Positions 19,382-27,156 of a stretch of 64,000 nucleotides of DNA are shown here, piece by piece. A program made the position numbers and the translations under genes. The stretch's first letter is position 1; the number at the start of each line of letters is the position of its first letter. The DNA lies in contig NZ_LMKV01000012.1 in assembly GCF_001421665.1 (NCBI RefSeq), forward strand, positions 268,185-332,184, in the 5' to 3' direction. This DNA comes from Sphingobium sp. Leaf26 (GTDB lineage: Bacteria; Pseudomonadota; Alphaproteobacteria; Sphingomonadales; Sphingomonadaceae). The notes beneath the pieces were generated by a model, which did not search any database, was not told where the DNA came from, and was given only the letters and a program-made list of their open reading frames with translations.

Positions 19382-21646
19382 TTATATACCAATATTGCGG
19401 AAAGCTAGCCGTAGCTGGAAGCCATTGCCCTTTCGCGCGTCGCCATTGGTCTGATAACTGCGGACCCAGGTGAAGCCCAGGGTCAGGCAATCATCCTCAT
19501 AGGCGAAGCCCAGACGATGGCGAACAGGCTCGAACCCGTCGGCTTCGCTGATTGGATCTTCCTTGGTATCGGTCAGGTCGATGACGGTCGAACCGAAGAC
19601 GGACCAGAAGCGCGCGAACTGGGCGCGGGCGCCGAGGCGGATTTCCTCGCGGTCCTGCAAATCCTCCAGCCCCGAACTGGCATTGCGGTTGAGCCGCAGA
19701 TAGCCCGCCATGACATAGGTGTTCTTGCTGCCGATCGTCGTGTCGATCTCGTTCCGGCGGACCGACAGACTGTTCTTGTCCAGCCGGAAGCGGTGAGTGA
19801 GGGCGATGAAATCCTTGTAGCGTACGGTGGTGCGGCCGACGACGTCGGACGAGCGGTCGGACAGGCCGGTGCCGTCGGGCAGGATGCTTTCGCGGCTGTC
19901 GAGGCGATAGCTTTGACCGACGATGCTCTGGAGCGAGAAATTGGGCAGGTCGAGGCTATATTCGAGGCCATAGGTGATGCGCGAACTATCCTCGAACCGG
20001 TCATAGCCCGCGAAACGGTTGAGCGCGAAGAGGTTGCTGTCCTCCAGATCGACGGCGCGGGCGTCCTCATTCGGAAGGGAGAGGTTGGCGATCTTGGGCG
20101 AGGCGACGATCTGGACCCGCGGGGCGATGCGCTGCACGCCGCCGAACGCTTCACCGACGAAGGGCCAGCGCATGTCGACGGCCGCCGCCGCGATGCCGCG
20201 CGACTGCCAGCCCGGATCGCCGGCATAGCTGACCACGGAGGTCAGGGCGTTGTCGCTGCTGTGATAGACGTCGCCGCGCAGATAGCCGGTGAAGGTCACT
20301 TCCTGACCCATGCCCGTCAGTTTCCGCAGATTCCACTCGGCGGCCGCGAAGGCGCGCTGTGTATCCTGCCCGTGGGTGCGGGTGATGGCGAGCGTGTTCG
20401 CCTGCAATTGCAGCACGCCGCCCAGCCATGGGTCGGTGAACCGGCGGCGATAGTCGATGACGGGTAGCGCGATCGGCGTCTGGCCCTGCGAATCGCCCTG
20501 ACGCAGGGTCTGGACGGCCCAGCCGCGAATTGAAAAATAGCTGTCGTCATCGATCCGCTGCGCGCCGATGGTCGAGCGCAGCCGGTCTTCGCGACTGATG
20601 TCGTAGCGGCGCAGGAAGGTGCGGTCGGTGGTAACGCGGATCGAGCCGTCGAGGCTCCATTCGGGTGACAACTGCATTTTGCCGCTGGCATCGAGATAGC
20701 CGCGAATGTCTTTTTCGGTGTTCGCCGACACCGCTTCGCTGCCGATGCCCACGCGCCGGCCGTAGGTTGCATAGCCGGTGATCGTATAGGCGCCCCGGTC
20801 GTAAAGGTGCCGGTAATTGGCCTCCAGCATCGGCAGGACGCCGGTGTAGACATGCGGAGTGATGGTGACGTCGCGGTTGGGCGCCAGCTTGAAATAATAG
20901 GGAAGGTCCGCTTCGAACCCGTTGTTGCGGTCGTAGCGCAGATTGGGAACCAGCAGGCCGCTGCTGCCGCCATCGCCGACCGGGTGGGACAGGCCGGGCA
21001 GCGGGATCAGCGGCAGGCCGAACAGTTCGATATTGGCGTTGGTATAGGTGACGCGCTCGCGCGTCGGATCATAGACGACCTTGATCGCGTTGATCTGCCA
21101 AGTCGGTTCCTTGGGGCAGCCGTCGCTATCCTCCACCGCGCAGCCGGTATAGGTGGCGCGATTGAGCGTGTAGACGCCATTGACCCGCGTGCCCTTGACC
21201 GAGGCGAGGCGTCCGCCGGACTGGAGCACCAGCAGCATATTGTCGACCGCCCCGTCCTTGAGCGTATCGGTGACGTCGAAGCGATCGCCATAGGCGACAT
21301 TGCCGTCCGCATCGATGATCGACACATTGCCCTGCGCCTCGACCTTGCCGCTGTTGCGGTCCCACACGATCTTGTCCGCGCGCAGGCGGTTGCCCTCTCG
21401 CAGCAACTGGACATTGCCGTTGGCGGTCACGACCTCGTTATTGCTGTCATATTGCAGCGCGTCGGCGGCGAAACCGATCTGATCGTCATTTTCCGGCATC
21501 GGCGCGTCGGGCGCGCTGATCGGGGCGGCAGGCTCGTTCAATTGCTGCGCCAGCGCATGGGGCGCGGCGACAAGCGCGGCGCTGCCCAGCAAGGCGGCGC
21601 GGAAGGAGAGGGATAACAGGGCGTTTTGCAAGCGGTGGTGCCTCAT
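19382..21646 (-). CDS. lptD: LPS-assembly outer-membrane protein LptD
   Basis: The beta-barrel translocon that inserts lipopolysaccharide into the outer leaflet together with LptE. The product is 754 residues: a signal peptide ending in HALAQ, an LptA-like jellyroll domain (about 60-150, with repeated GNVQLL / GNVSII strands), and a large C-terminal barrel ending in RLAFRNIGI. Only three cysteines are present (TGCAVEDSDGC and EDDC), so the two-disulfide pattern of the E. coli protein cannot form as such. The start MRHHRLQ is chosen over an in-frame ATG 22 codons upstream to leave the signal peptide at the N-terminus. It is transcribed divergently from pepA. Confidence 0.95.
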   Translation of the reverse strand: MRHHRLQNALLSLSFRAALLGSAALVAAPHALAQQLNEPAAPISAPDAPMPENDDQIGFAADALQYDSNNEVVTANGNVQLLREGNRLRADKIVWDRNSGKVEAQGNVSIIDADGNVAYGDRFDVTDTLKDGAVDNMLLVLQSGGRLASVKGTRVNGVYTLNRATYTGCAVEDSDGCPKEPTWQINAIKVVYDPTRERVTYTNANIELFGLPLIPLPGLSHPVGDGGSSGLLVPNLRYDRNNGFEADLPYYFKLAPNRDVTITPHVYTGVLPMLEANYRHLYDRGAYTITGYATYGRRVGIGSEAVSANTEKDIRGYLDASGKMQLSPEWSLDGSIRVTTDRTFLRRYDISREDRLRSTIGAQRIDDDSYFSIRGWAVQTLRQGDSQGQTPIALPVIDYRRRFTDPWLGGVLQLQANTLAITRTHGQDTQRAFAAAEWNLRKLTGMGQEVTFTGYLRGDVYHSSDNALTSVVSYAGDPGWQSRGIAAAAVDMRWPFVGEAFGGVQRIAPRVQIVASPKIANLSLPNEDARAVDLEDSNLFALNRFAGYDRFEDSSRITYGLEYSLDLPNFSLQSIVGQSYRLDSRESILPDGTGLSDRSSDVVGRTTVRYKDFIALTHRFRLDKNSLSVRRNEIDTTIGSKNTYVMAGYLRLNRNASSGLEDLQDREEIRLGARAQFARFWSVFGSTVIDLTDTKEDPISEADGFEPVRHRLGFAYEDDCLTLGFTWVRSYQTNGDARKGNGFQLRLAFRNIGI

Positions 21647-21819
21647 AGACAGGCGCGTCTGGCTGTCCCGCCTATCGCACACAAGCCGTGTCGGCAATCG
21701 CTCGTCGTGCATCAGTCATGGGAAAATCGGTCGAACGGCTTTGCCAGACGGAGAAAGCCGCACTATCTGGCAGACAAGAGCGCGGTTCGCGCCGCACAGA
21801 CAAGAGGAAAAGCGCCCCG

Positions 21820-23265
21820 ATGGATATCCAGTTCAGCCCGACCCGCCCCGATGCCGACACGCTGGCCTTCGTGGTGCCCAAGGGTGGATTCGACGCCCTT
21901 CCGCTGGCCGCCGCGCCGGTGCTGGCGGCCGGTGCCGCCGCGTCGCGCTTCACGGGCGAGACGGGCACGAGCTTCGAAAGCTTCATCGAGGAAGGCGGCA
22001 AGACGCTGCGCGTGCTGTTGCTGGGTGTGGGTTCGGGCAGCGAGACGGATTATGAAAAGGCCGGGGCAGCACTGACCGCCAAGCTGAACAATAGCGGCGC
22101 GACGCATGTTGCCGTGGAATTTTTCGGTGGAGCGAGCGCCGAGCAGGCCGCGCATCTGGCGCTGGGCGTGCAGTTGCGCGGCTGGCGGATCGACACATAT
22201 CGCACGCGCCAGCCCGAAAAGGCCAAGCCGACGCTGAAGACGGTGACTCTGGTCGCGGCCGGCGCGGCAGCGGCCTGGGAGACGCTGGCGGCGGTCGCGG
22301 CGGGTGTGGCCTTCACCCGTGAACTGGTGTCGGAGCCGGCGAATATCCTCTATCCCGAAAGCTTCGTGGAGCGTTGCCAGCATCTGAGCGACCTCGGCAT
22401 CAAGATCACCGTGCTGGACAAGGCGGCGATGGAAGAACTGGGCATGGGATCGCTGCTGGGCGTGGCGCAGGGTTCGGTGCGGGAAGCGCGTCTGCTGGCG
22501 ATGGAATGGGACGGCACCGGCGGTACGTCGGACAAGCCGGTCGTCTTCGTCGGCAAGGGCGTGACGTTCGACACGGGTGGCATTTCCATCAAGCCGGCCG
22601 CCGGCATGGAAGATATGAAGTGGGACATGGGCGGCGCGGGCGCGGTCGCCGGCGCAATGAAGGCGCTGGCCGGGCGCAAGGCGAAGGCGCATGTCGTCGG
22701 CATCTGTGGCCTCGTTGAAAACATGCCCGACGGCAATGCCCAGCGCCCCGGTGACATCGTGACGTCCCTGTCGGGCCAGACGATCGAGGTGCTCAATACC
22801 GACGCCGAAGGGCGTCTGGTGTTGTGCGATGCGCTGACCTGGGCGCAGCGCACCTACAATCCGGACGTTATCATCGACCTTGCCACGCTGACGGGCGCGA
22901 TCATCGTGTCGCTGGGCACCGAATATGCGGGCATCTTCTCCAACGACGACGGGCTGGCGAACGACCTGATCGCAGCGGGGCAGGCGGCGGGCGATCCGCT
23001 GTGGCGTTTCCCGCTGTCGCCCGCCTATGACAAGTTGATCGACAGCCCGATCGCCGACATGAAGAATATCGGTCCGCGCTATGGCGGGTCGATCACGGCG
23101 GCGCAGTTCCTCAAGCGCTTCATCGACGATGGCGTGAAGTGGGCGCATCTCGACATTGCCGGCATGGTGTGGGCAGACAAGCCCGGCGCGACCTGGGACA
23201 AGGGCGCGACCGGCTATGGTGTGCGCCTGATCGACCGGTTCGTGGCTGAGAAGTTCGAGGGCTGA
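21820..23265 (+). CDS. pepA: Leucyl aminopeptidase (cytosol aminopeptidase family)
   Basis: M17 family, a two-metal aminopeptidase that releases N-terminal residues from peptides. The 481 residues show VGKGVTFDTGGISIKPA, the catalytic NTDAEGRLVL signature and the GGSITAAQFLKRF segment. The start is the ATG after AGAGGA (12 bases upstream) and gives MDIQFSP; an upstream in-frame ATG at 21688 has no homology behind it. It is followed at 9 bases by holC, the same pairing as pepA-holC in E. coli. Confidence 0.95.
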   Translation: MDIQFSPTRPDADTLAFVVPKGGFDALPLAAAPVLAAGAAASRFTGETGTSFESFIEEGGKTLRVLLLGVGSGSETDYEKAGAALTAKLNNSGATHVAVEFFGGASAEQAAHLALGVQLRGWRIDTYRTRQPEKAKPTLKTVTLVAAGAAAAWETLAAVAAGVAFTRELVSEPANILYPESFVERCQHLSDLGIKITVLDKAAMEELGMGSLLGVAQGSVREARLLAMEWDGTGGTSDKPVVFVGKGVTFDTGGISIKPAAGMEDMKWDMGGAGAVAGAMKALAGRKAKAHVVGICGLVENMPDGNAQRPGDIVTSLSGQTIEVLNTDAEGRLVLCDALTWAQRTYNPDVIIDLATLTGAIIVSLGTEYAGIFSNDDGLANDLIAAGQAAGDPLWRFPLSPAYDKLIDSPIADMKNIGPRYGGSITAAQFLKRFIDDGVKWAHLDIAGMVWADKPGATWDKGATGYGVRLIDRFVAEKFEG

Positions 23266-23274
23266 TCGCACTCC

Positions 23275-23712
23275 ATGCAGGTCGATTTCTACCAGTTGAG
23301 CCGCGATCCCGTGGACCAGGTGCTCCCCGCGATTGCGGCGCGCATCCTGGATCTGGGCGCGCGGTTGCTGGTGGTGGCGCAGGATAGCGACCGGCTGGAG
23401 CGGATATCGCAGGGCTTGTGGGCCGGGGCGCCTGAGAGCTTTCTGGCGCATGGCCGGGCAGGCGAGGGCGGGGAGGCGCAGCAGCCGATCCTGCTGGCCA
23501 CGACCTGCGACGCGGCCAATGGTGCGCGGCATATCGCGCTGGCCGACGGGGTCTGGCGCGACGAGGCGCTGGGGTTCGAGCGGGCTTTCTATTTCTTCGA
23601 TGCCGACACGATCGACGGGGCGCGGGCGAGTTGGCGCGTGCTGAGCAAGGCGGACGATGTCGAGCCGCGTTTCTGGCGACAGGAAGGTCGCAAATGGGTG
23701 CAGGGGCCTTGA
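23275..23712 (+). CDS. holC: DNA polymerase III subunit chi
   Basis: Chi of the clamp-loader complex, which connects it to SSB. The 145 residues begin with the typical VDFYQL. The protein keeps the core pattern with LLVVAQD, and near the C-terminus SWRVLSKADDVEPRFWRQEGRKW, the usual ending of the chi fold. It follows pepA by 9 bases. It is the last gene before the accessory islet that ends at tRNA-Cys. Confidence 0.93.
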   Translation: MQVDFYQLSRDPVDQVLPAIAARILDLGARLLVVAQDSDRLERISQGLWAGAPESFLAHGRAGEGGEAQQPILLATTCDAANGARHIALADGVWRDEALGFERAFYFFDADTIDGARASWRVLSKADDVEPRFWRQEGRKWVQGP

Positions 23713-23838
23713 GCGGTTGAAAATGGATCGGCTGGTTCCGAACAGAGCCGGTCCCTCGCCGAAAATTGGTTGGTTAAGATCCGTACGAAACCTGACCATA
23801 TTTCGTTTTCTCTTACCGCCGACTCCTGCCAGCGACAA

Positions 23839-25287
23839 TTACGAGATGTTTTTCGGGTCCCAACCGCCGCCGAGCGCCCGGAACGATGCTATCGACCCTC
23901 GTGTTGCCGCAGCCCGCGCCTGGATTGCGCCATCGCGGGTTTCGAGAAGGCGCCGATCGGCATCAAGCACCTCGATCAGGCTCGCCATCCCGCCTTTGTA
24001 GGCCGCCATGGCCGAGACTCGGGCGCGCGACAAAGAGCCCTCTCCCTGGACGAGAGCCGCCGCGCGCGCCTCTTGCTGGACCAAGGTCGAGAAGGCGTCC
24101 TCGACGTCCTGCGCGGCGCGCAGCACCGTCAACCGATAGGCAGCCAGCGCCTCCGCATTTTGCCCCTCGGCCGCCTTGATCTCGGCGTCCACGCGCCCGA
24201 AGTCGAACAGACGCCAGCGCAGGCCCAATAGGCCACTGGCCTGCGTCGCATTGCCGGTGAAGAGGCCCCCTGTGGCGGTGGAAGCCGTTCCAAGCAGGCC
24301 ACTCAGCGAGAATTTGGGATAATATTCCGATACCGCTGCCCCGATGCGCGCGTTGGATGCGGCGAGCATCCGCTCGGCCGCGATGATGTCGGGCCGGCGT
24401 CGCAGCAGCGCAGCCGGCCCGCCCGCCGCCGATACCGCGGGGGCATGCGGGATCGGAGCAAGGGCCGCCAATTCGGTGCGGGTCGTGCCCGGTTGAACGC
24501 CGATCAGCACATCGAGTGCGTTCATCGCCATGTCGAGTTCGTTCTGCAATGCCGGGACGGAGGCGCGGACCCGGGCCAGCGCGCCTTCCGCCTGCCTCCA
24601 CTGCAATTCGGCAGCAACGCCCTTGCGATACTGGAGCGCCACGAGATCGACCAGATGCTGCTGGACGTCGAGTTGCGCACGCGCGACATCAAGGCGCGCT
24701 TGCAGCATGCGGATGGCTACATAGGTGTCGGCAATTTGCGCCGCGACGGTGAGGCGAGAGGCGACCGCACCGGCCTGCGAGGCTTGCCAGTCGGCCCGCG
24801 CTGCGTCGCGGGCGGCGTCCCGGCCGCCGAACAGATCGATTTCCCAACTGCCCCCAAGGTTCAGTTCATAGGTTTCCGTAGAGCGCTCGAACGGCGGGAA
24901 AGCACTGCCGATCCGCCCGATCGGCGTTTCCCGAGATTGATAGACTTCACCCGCCTGGCCGCTGATTTGGCCGGAAGGCAATAGCGCGGCATGAGCGCCC
25001 CTGAGCGCGGCGCGCGCCTGCACGACACGCGCGCTTGCCTGTTGCAGGTCGAGATTCTGCGCGAGTCCCCGTTCGACAAGACTGGTGAGAAGCGGATCAT
25101 CGAATGCCTGCCACCAGGATATCAAATCTGCGGTCTCTGCGCCCGGCGCGCGCGCCTCGACCGCCGGTCCGCCTTGAAAGGCTGCGGGCTGCGTCGAAAC
25201 CAGTGGCACATAGCGCGGCCCGACTGCGCAACCGGCGAGAAGGATGGAGCCGACGAGGGCTGTAAGGATCGAATTCACGGAACGCAT
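23839..25287 (-). CDS. RND efflux outer-membrane lipoprotein (NodT/OprM family)
   Basis: The outer-membrane factor of a tripartite pump, 482 residues. It has a lipoprotein signal with lipobox LAGC (Cys20) and two outer-membrane efflux repeats (LDLQQASARVVQARAAL and the matching later segment ENAEALAAYRLTVLRAAQD-like). A GGGGAAG ribosome-binding site precedes the chosen ATG at 25287, whereas a further upstream in-frame ATG at 25350 lies in the regulatory region. It is divergent from the TetR gene, with adaptor and pump beyond. Reading the codons, CTC and GTC appear more often than in the flanking core genes, which fits recent acquisition. Confidence 0.93.
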   Translation of the reverse strand: MRSVNSILTALVGSILLAGCAVGPRYVPLVSTQPAAFQGGPAVEARAPGAETADLISWWQAFDDPLLTSLVERGLAQNLDLQQASARVVQARAALRGAHAALLPSGQISGQAGEVYQSRETPIGRIGSAFPPFERSTETYELNLGGSWEIDLFGGRDAARDAARADWQASQAGAVASRLTVAAQIADTYVAIRMLQARLDVARAQLDVQQHLVDLVALQYRKGVAAELQWRQAEGALARVRASVPALQNELDMAMNALDVLIGVQPGTTRTELAALAPIPHAPAVSAAGGPAALLRRRPDIIAAERMLAASNARIGAAVSEYYPKFSLSGLLGTASTATGGLFTGNATQASGLLGLRWRLFDFGRVDAEIKAAEGQNAEALAAYRLTVLRAAQDVEDAFSTLVQQEARAAALVQGEGSLSRARVSAMAAYKGGMASLIEVLDADRRLLETRDGAIQARAAATRGSIASFRALGGGWDPKNIS

Positions 25288-25317
25288 TGCTTCCCCGGTA
25301 CGCAAATAGGCAAGACG

Positions 25318-25357
25318 TGACCGATATATATTATGGTCACTCGTTGTCAATTAGTTT
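25318..25357. promoter_or_regulatory. Candidate operator region between efflux lipoprotein and TetR genes
   Basis: A 22-base imperfect palindrome (TGACC at 25318, GGTCA ending 25339, AT-rich core) is followed by GTCACTCGTTGTCA (25337-25350). The latter resembles GTGACTCATTGACA upstream of the adaptor (26006-26018), agreeing at 11 of 14 positions. Two similar sites in the two promoter regions of one divergent efflux cluster suggest binding sites for the local TetR protein. Confidence 0.5.
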
Positions 25358-25372
25358 CCGTGTCATTATGCT
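25344..25372 (+). promoter_or_regulatory. Candidate sigma-70 promoter of the TetR gene, possibly giving a leaderless mRNA
   Basis: TTGTCA (25344-25349), a 17-base spacer and TATGCT (25367-25372) form a good -35/-10 pair. Transcription would start about 7 bases later, at the second ATG (25379) of the regulator, leaving no room for a leader. No Shine-Dalgarno sequence is present upstream. Confidence 0.5.
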
Positions 25373-25375
25373 TGG

Positions 25376-25993
25376 ATGATGAGCAGCAGCACCCCAGACA
25401 CCCCCAGCCGCGGCCCCGCGGAACATGCCGTGCGCGATCAGATCATTGCGGCGGCCCATGAATGTTTTGCCCGCTACGGCTATGCGAAGACGACCGTCGC
25501 CGACCTCGCCAAGGAGATCGGCTTTTCCAAAGCCTATATCTACCGCTTCTTCGAATCGAAGCAGGCGATCGGGGAAGAAATTTGCGGCTCGCGCCTGACG
25601 CAGATCGTTGCCGAGACTCGCGCCGCAATCGAGCAAGGCCATACTGCTACGGATCGTCTGCGACGCATGTTCAAAAGCCTTACGACACGGAGTGTCGACC
25701 TCTTTTTTCATGATCGCAAGATTTATGACATCACCGCCCATTCGGCTGCCGAGCGATGGGGATCGTCGGAGGCCTACAAGGAAACGCTCAAGGATATCCT
25801 GGCGGAGATCATCAAGAGCGGTCGGGAAAGCGGCGAGTTCGAGCGCAAGACGCCGCTCGACGAAAGCTGCCGCGCCATCCTCTACGCCATGACGCCGTTC
25901 ATCGACCCGCTTCACCTGGAGCGCAACCTCGATCTCCTTCCGGAGGCGCCGCAGGAAGTGACGAGCCTCATCCTGCGCAGCCTTGCACCATGA
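25376..25993 (+). CDS. TetR/AcrR-family transcriptional regulator
   Basis: A 205-residue repressor-type protein. The N-terminal helix-turn-helix is clear (IIAAAHECFARYGYAKTTVADLAKEIGFSKAYIYRFF), and the C-terminal ligand domain is helical. It lies between the divergent outer-membrane lipoprotein gene and the adaptor-pump pair, so it most likely represses both units and responds to a pump substrate. The two first codons are both ATG (25376, 25379). The promoter position suggests that the second could be the first base of the message. An inducer cannot be told from sequence. Confidence 0.93.
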   Translation: MMSSSTPDTPSRGPAEHAVRDQIIAAAHECFARYGYAKTTVADLAKEIGFSKAYIYRFFESKQAIGEEICGSRLTQIVAETRAAIEQGHTATDRLRRMFKSLTTRSVDLFFHDRKIYDITAHSAAERWGSSEAYKETLKDILAEIIKSGRESGEFERKTPLDESCRAILYAMTPFIDPLHLERNLDLLPEAPQEVTSLILRSLAP

Positions 25994-26007
25994 GCCATCG
26001 ACCAGTG

Positions 26008-26040
26008 ACTCATTGACATATTGGTTATAAGGAAACAAAT
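26008..26040 (+). promoter_or_regulatory. Candidate promoter/operator of the efflux adaptor-pump genes
   Basis: ACTCATTGACA (26008-26018) repeats the putative operator of the divergent promoter and contains a perfect -35 TTGACA (26013-26018). With a 16-base spacer the -10 would be ACAAAT (26035-26040), a modest match. If used, the start point would fall near 26047, inside the palindrome at 26041-26062. Confidence 0.4.
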
Positions 26041-26062
26041 GATCCTCCAAGTCTGGAGGATC
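26041..26062 (+). promoter_or_regulatory. Palindrome covering the Shine-Dalgarno of the efflux adaptor
   Basis: GATCCTCCA and TGGAGGATC form a perfect 9-base-pair stem with a 4-base loop. The right arm contains GGAGGA (26055-26060), the ribosome-binding site for the TTG start at 26068 (7-base spacing). In RNA that includes the left arm, the site would be masked. Confidence 0.7.
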
Positions 26063-26067
26063 AACCC

Positions 26068-27156
26068 TTGTCGAGTCGGATCATCACAGCGGGATTGCCC
26101 GCACTCATGCTCTTGCTTCCCCTGGCCGCGTGCCAGAAGGCGGAGAGCGACCCGCGTACCGAGCCGCCGCTGGTGCGCGTCATGACGCCCACGGCGCAGG
26201 GTGCCGCCAATCGTGCATTCACCGGTATCGTCGCCGCCCGTGTGCAAAGTGATCTCGGCTTCAGGATCGGCGGAAAGGTGATCGAACGGCTCGTCGATGC
26301 CGGGCAGGTCGTCCGTCGCGGGCAACCGCTGATGCGGATCGATCAGGCCGATCTGGCGCTGGCCACGCGGGCGTCGCAGGAAACGGTTCAGGCGGCCCGC
26401 GCGCGCGCGGTGCAGACCGCCGCCGATGAACGGCGCCTGCGCGATCTTGTAGCCGCAGGCGCCGTCTCCGCGTCAACATATGACCAGGCAAAGGCGGCGG
26501 CAGATTCAGCCCGCGCGCAACTCTCTGCGGCAGAAGCGCAGGCGAGGGTTTCCCGCAACGAAGCCGGCTACAGCCTTCTTCTCGCCGATGCGGACGGCAC
26601 CGTTGTCGACACCCTGGCGGAACCCGGACAGGTTGTCGCCCCCGGCCAGATCGTTGTGCGTCTCGCACGGTCGGGTCCGCGCGAGGCGCTGGTGCAGTTG
26701 CCCGAGACGATCCGCCCGGCGGTGGGTTCGATCGCGCGCGCCAGCACCTATGGCGGTGAGACCGGACCAGCGCGCCTGCGTCAGTTGTCCGACGCCGCCG
26801 ATCCCGCGACGCGCACATTCGAAGCCCGCTATGTGCTTGAGGGCGCGCCGGCTGGTTCGCCTCTCGGCTCCACGGTCACCGTTTCGCTGACACAGCCGGG
26901 AGAAGCGGCGTCGACTGTCGTGCCGCTCGGCGCCATCCGGGATGAAGGCAATGGCCCCGGTGTGTGGGTGATCAGTTCAGGCTCTCCTGCAAAGATTGCG
27001 TGGCGGGCCATTCGCATTTCTGCCGTCGGCGAAGAGACAGCGACTGTCACGTCAGGCCTCAAAGCGGGCGAGCGCTTTGTGGCGATGGGCGCCCATATGT
27101 TGCATGAGGGCCAGACCGTTCGCATCGCGCGGCCTGTTGCAGGAGCTACGCGATGA
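26068..27156 (+). CDS. RND efflux periplasmic adaptor lipoprotein (MFP family)
   Basis: Membrane-fusion protein linking pump and outer-membrane channel, 362 residues. A signal peptide with lipobox LAAC (Cys22) is followed by the barrel-sandwich (GFRIGGKVIERLVDAGQVVRRGQPLMRID), a helical hairpin and beta-barrel domains. The start is TTG: an ideal GGAGGA lies 7 bases upstream, while the later ATG (26107) has no ribosome-binding site and would truncate the signal. Its stop overlaps the pump start by ATGA. A palindrome masks the ribosome-binding site. Confidence 0.94.
   Translation: MSSRIITAGLPALMLLLPLAACQKAESDPRTEPPLVRVMTPTAQGAANRAFTGIVAARVQSDLGFRIGGKVIERLVDAGQVVRRGQPLMRIDQADLALATRASQETVQAARARAVQTAADERRLRDLVAAGAVSASTYDQAKAAADSARAQLSAAEAQARVSRNEAGYSLLLADADGTVVDTLAEPGQVVAPGQIVVRLARSGPREALVQLPETIRPAVGSIARASTYGGETGPARLRQLSDAADPATRTFEARYVLEGAPAGSPLGSTVTVSLTQPGEAASTVVPLGAIRDEGNGPGVWVISSGSPAKIAWRAIRISAVGEETATVTSGLKAGERFVAMGAHMLHEGQTVRIARPVAGATR

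Noticed and set aside
21763..23838. A frame of nearly 700 codons antisense to pepA and holC
   Set aside because: It has no motif, spans two clear genes on the other strand and has the composition of a reverse-strand shadow.
23713..23838. A left attachment site duplicating the tRNA-Cys 3' end
   Set aside because: I looked for the GGCCCGAGCCGGA-type 3' end in this gap and do not see it, so the left border of the islet is not marked.
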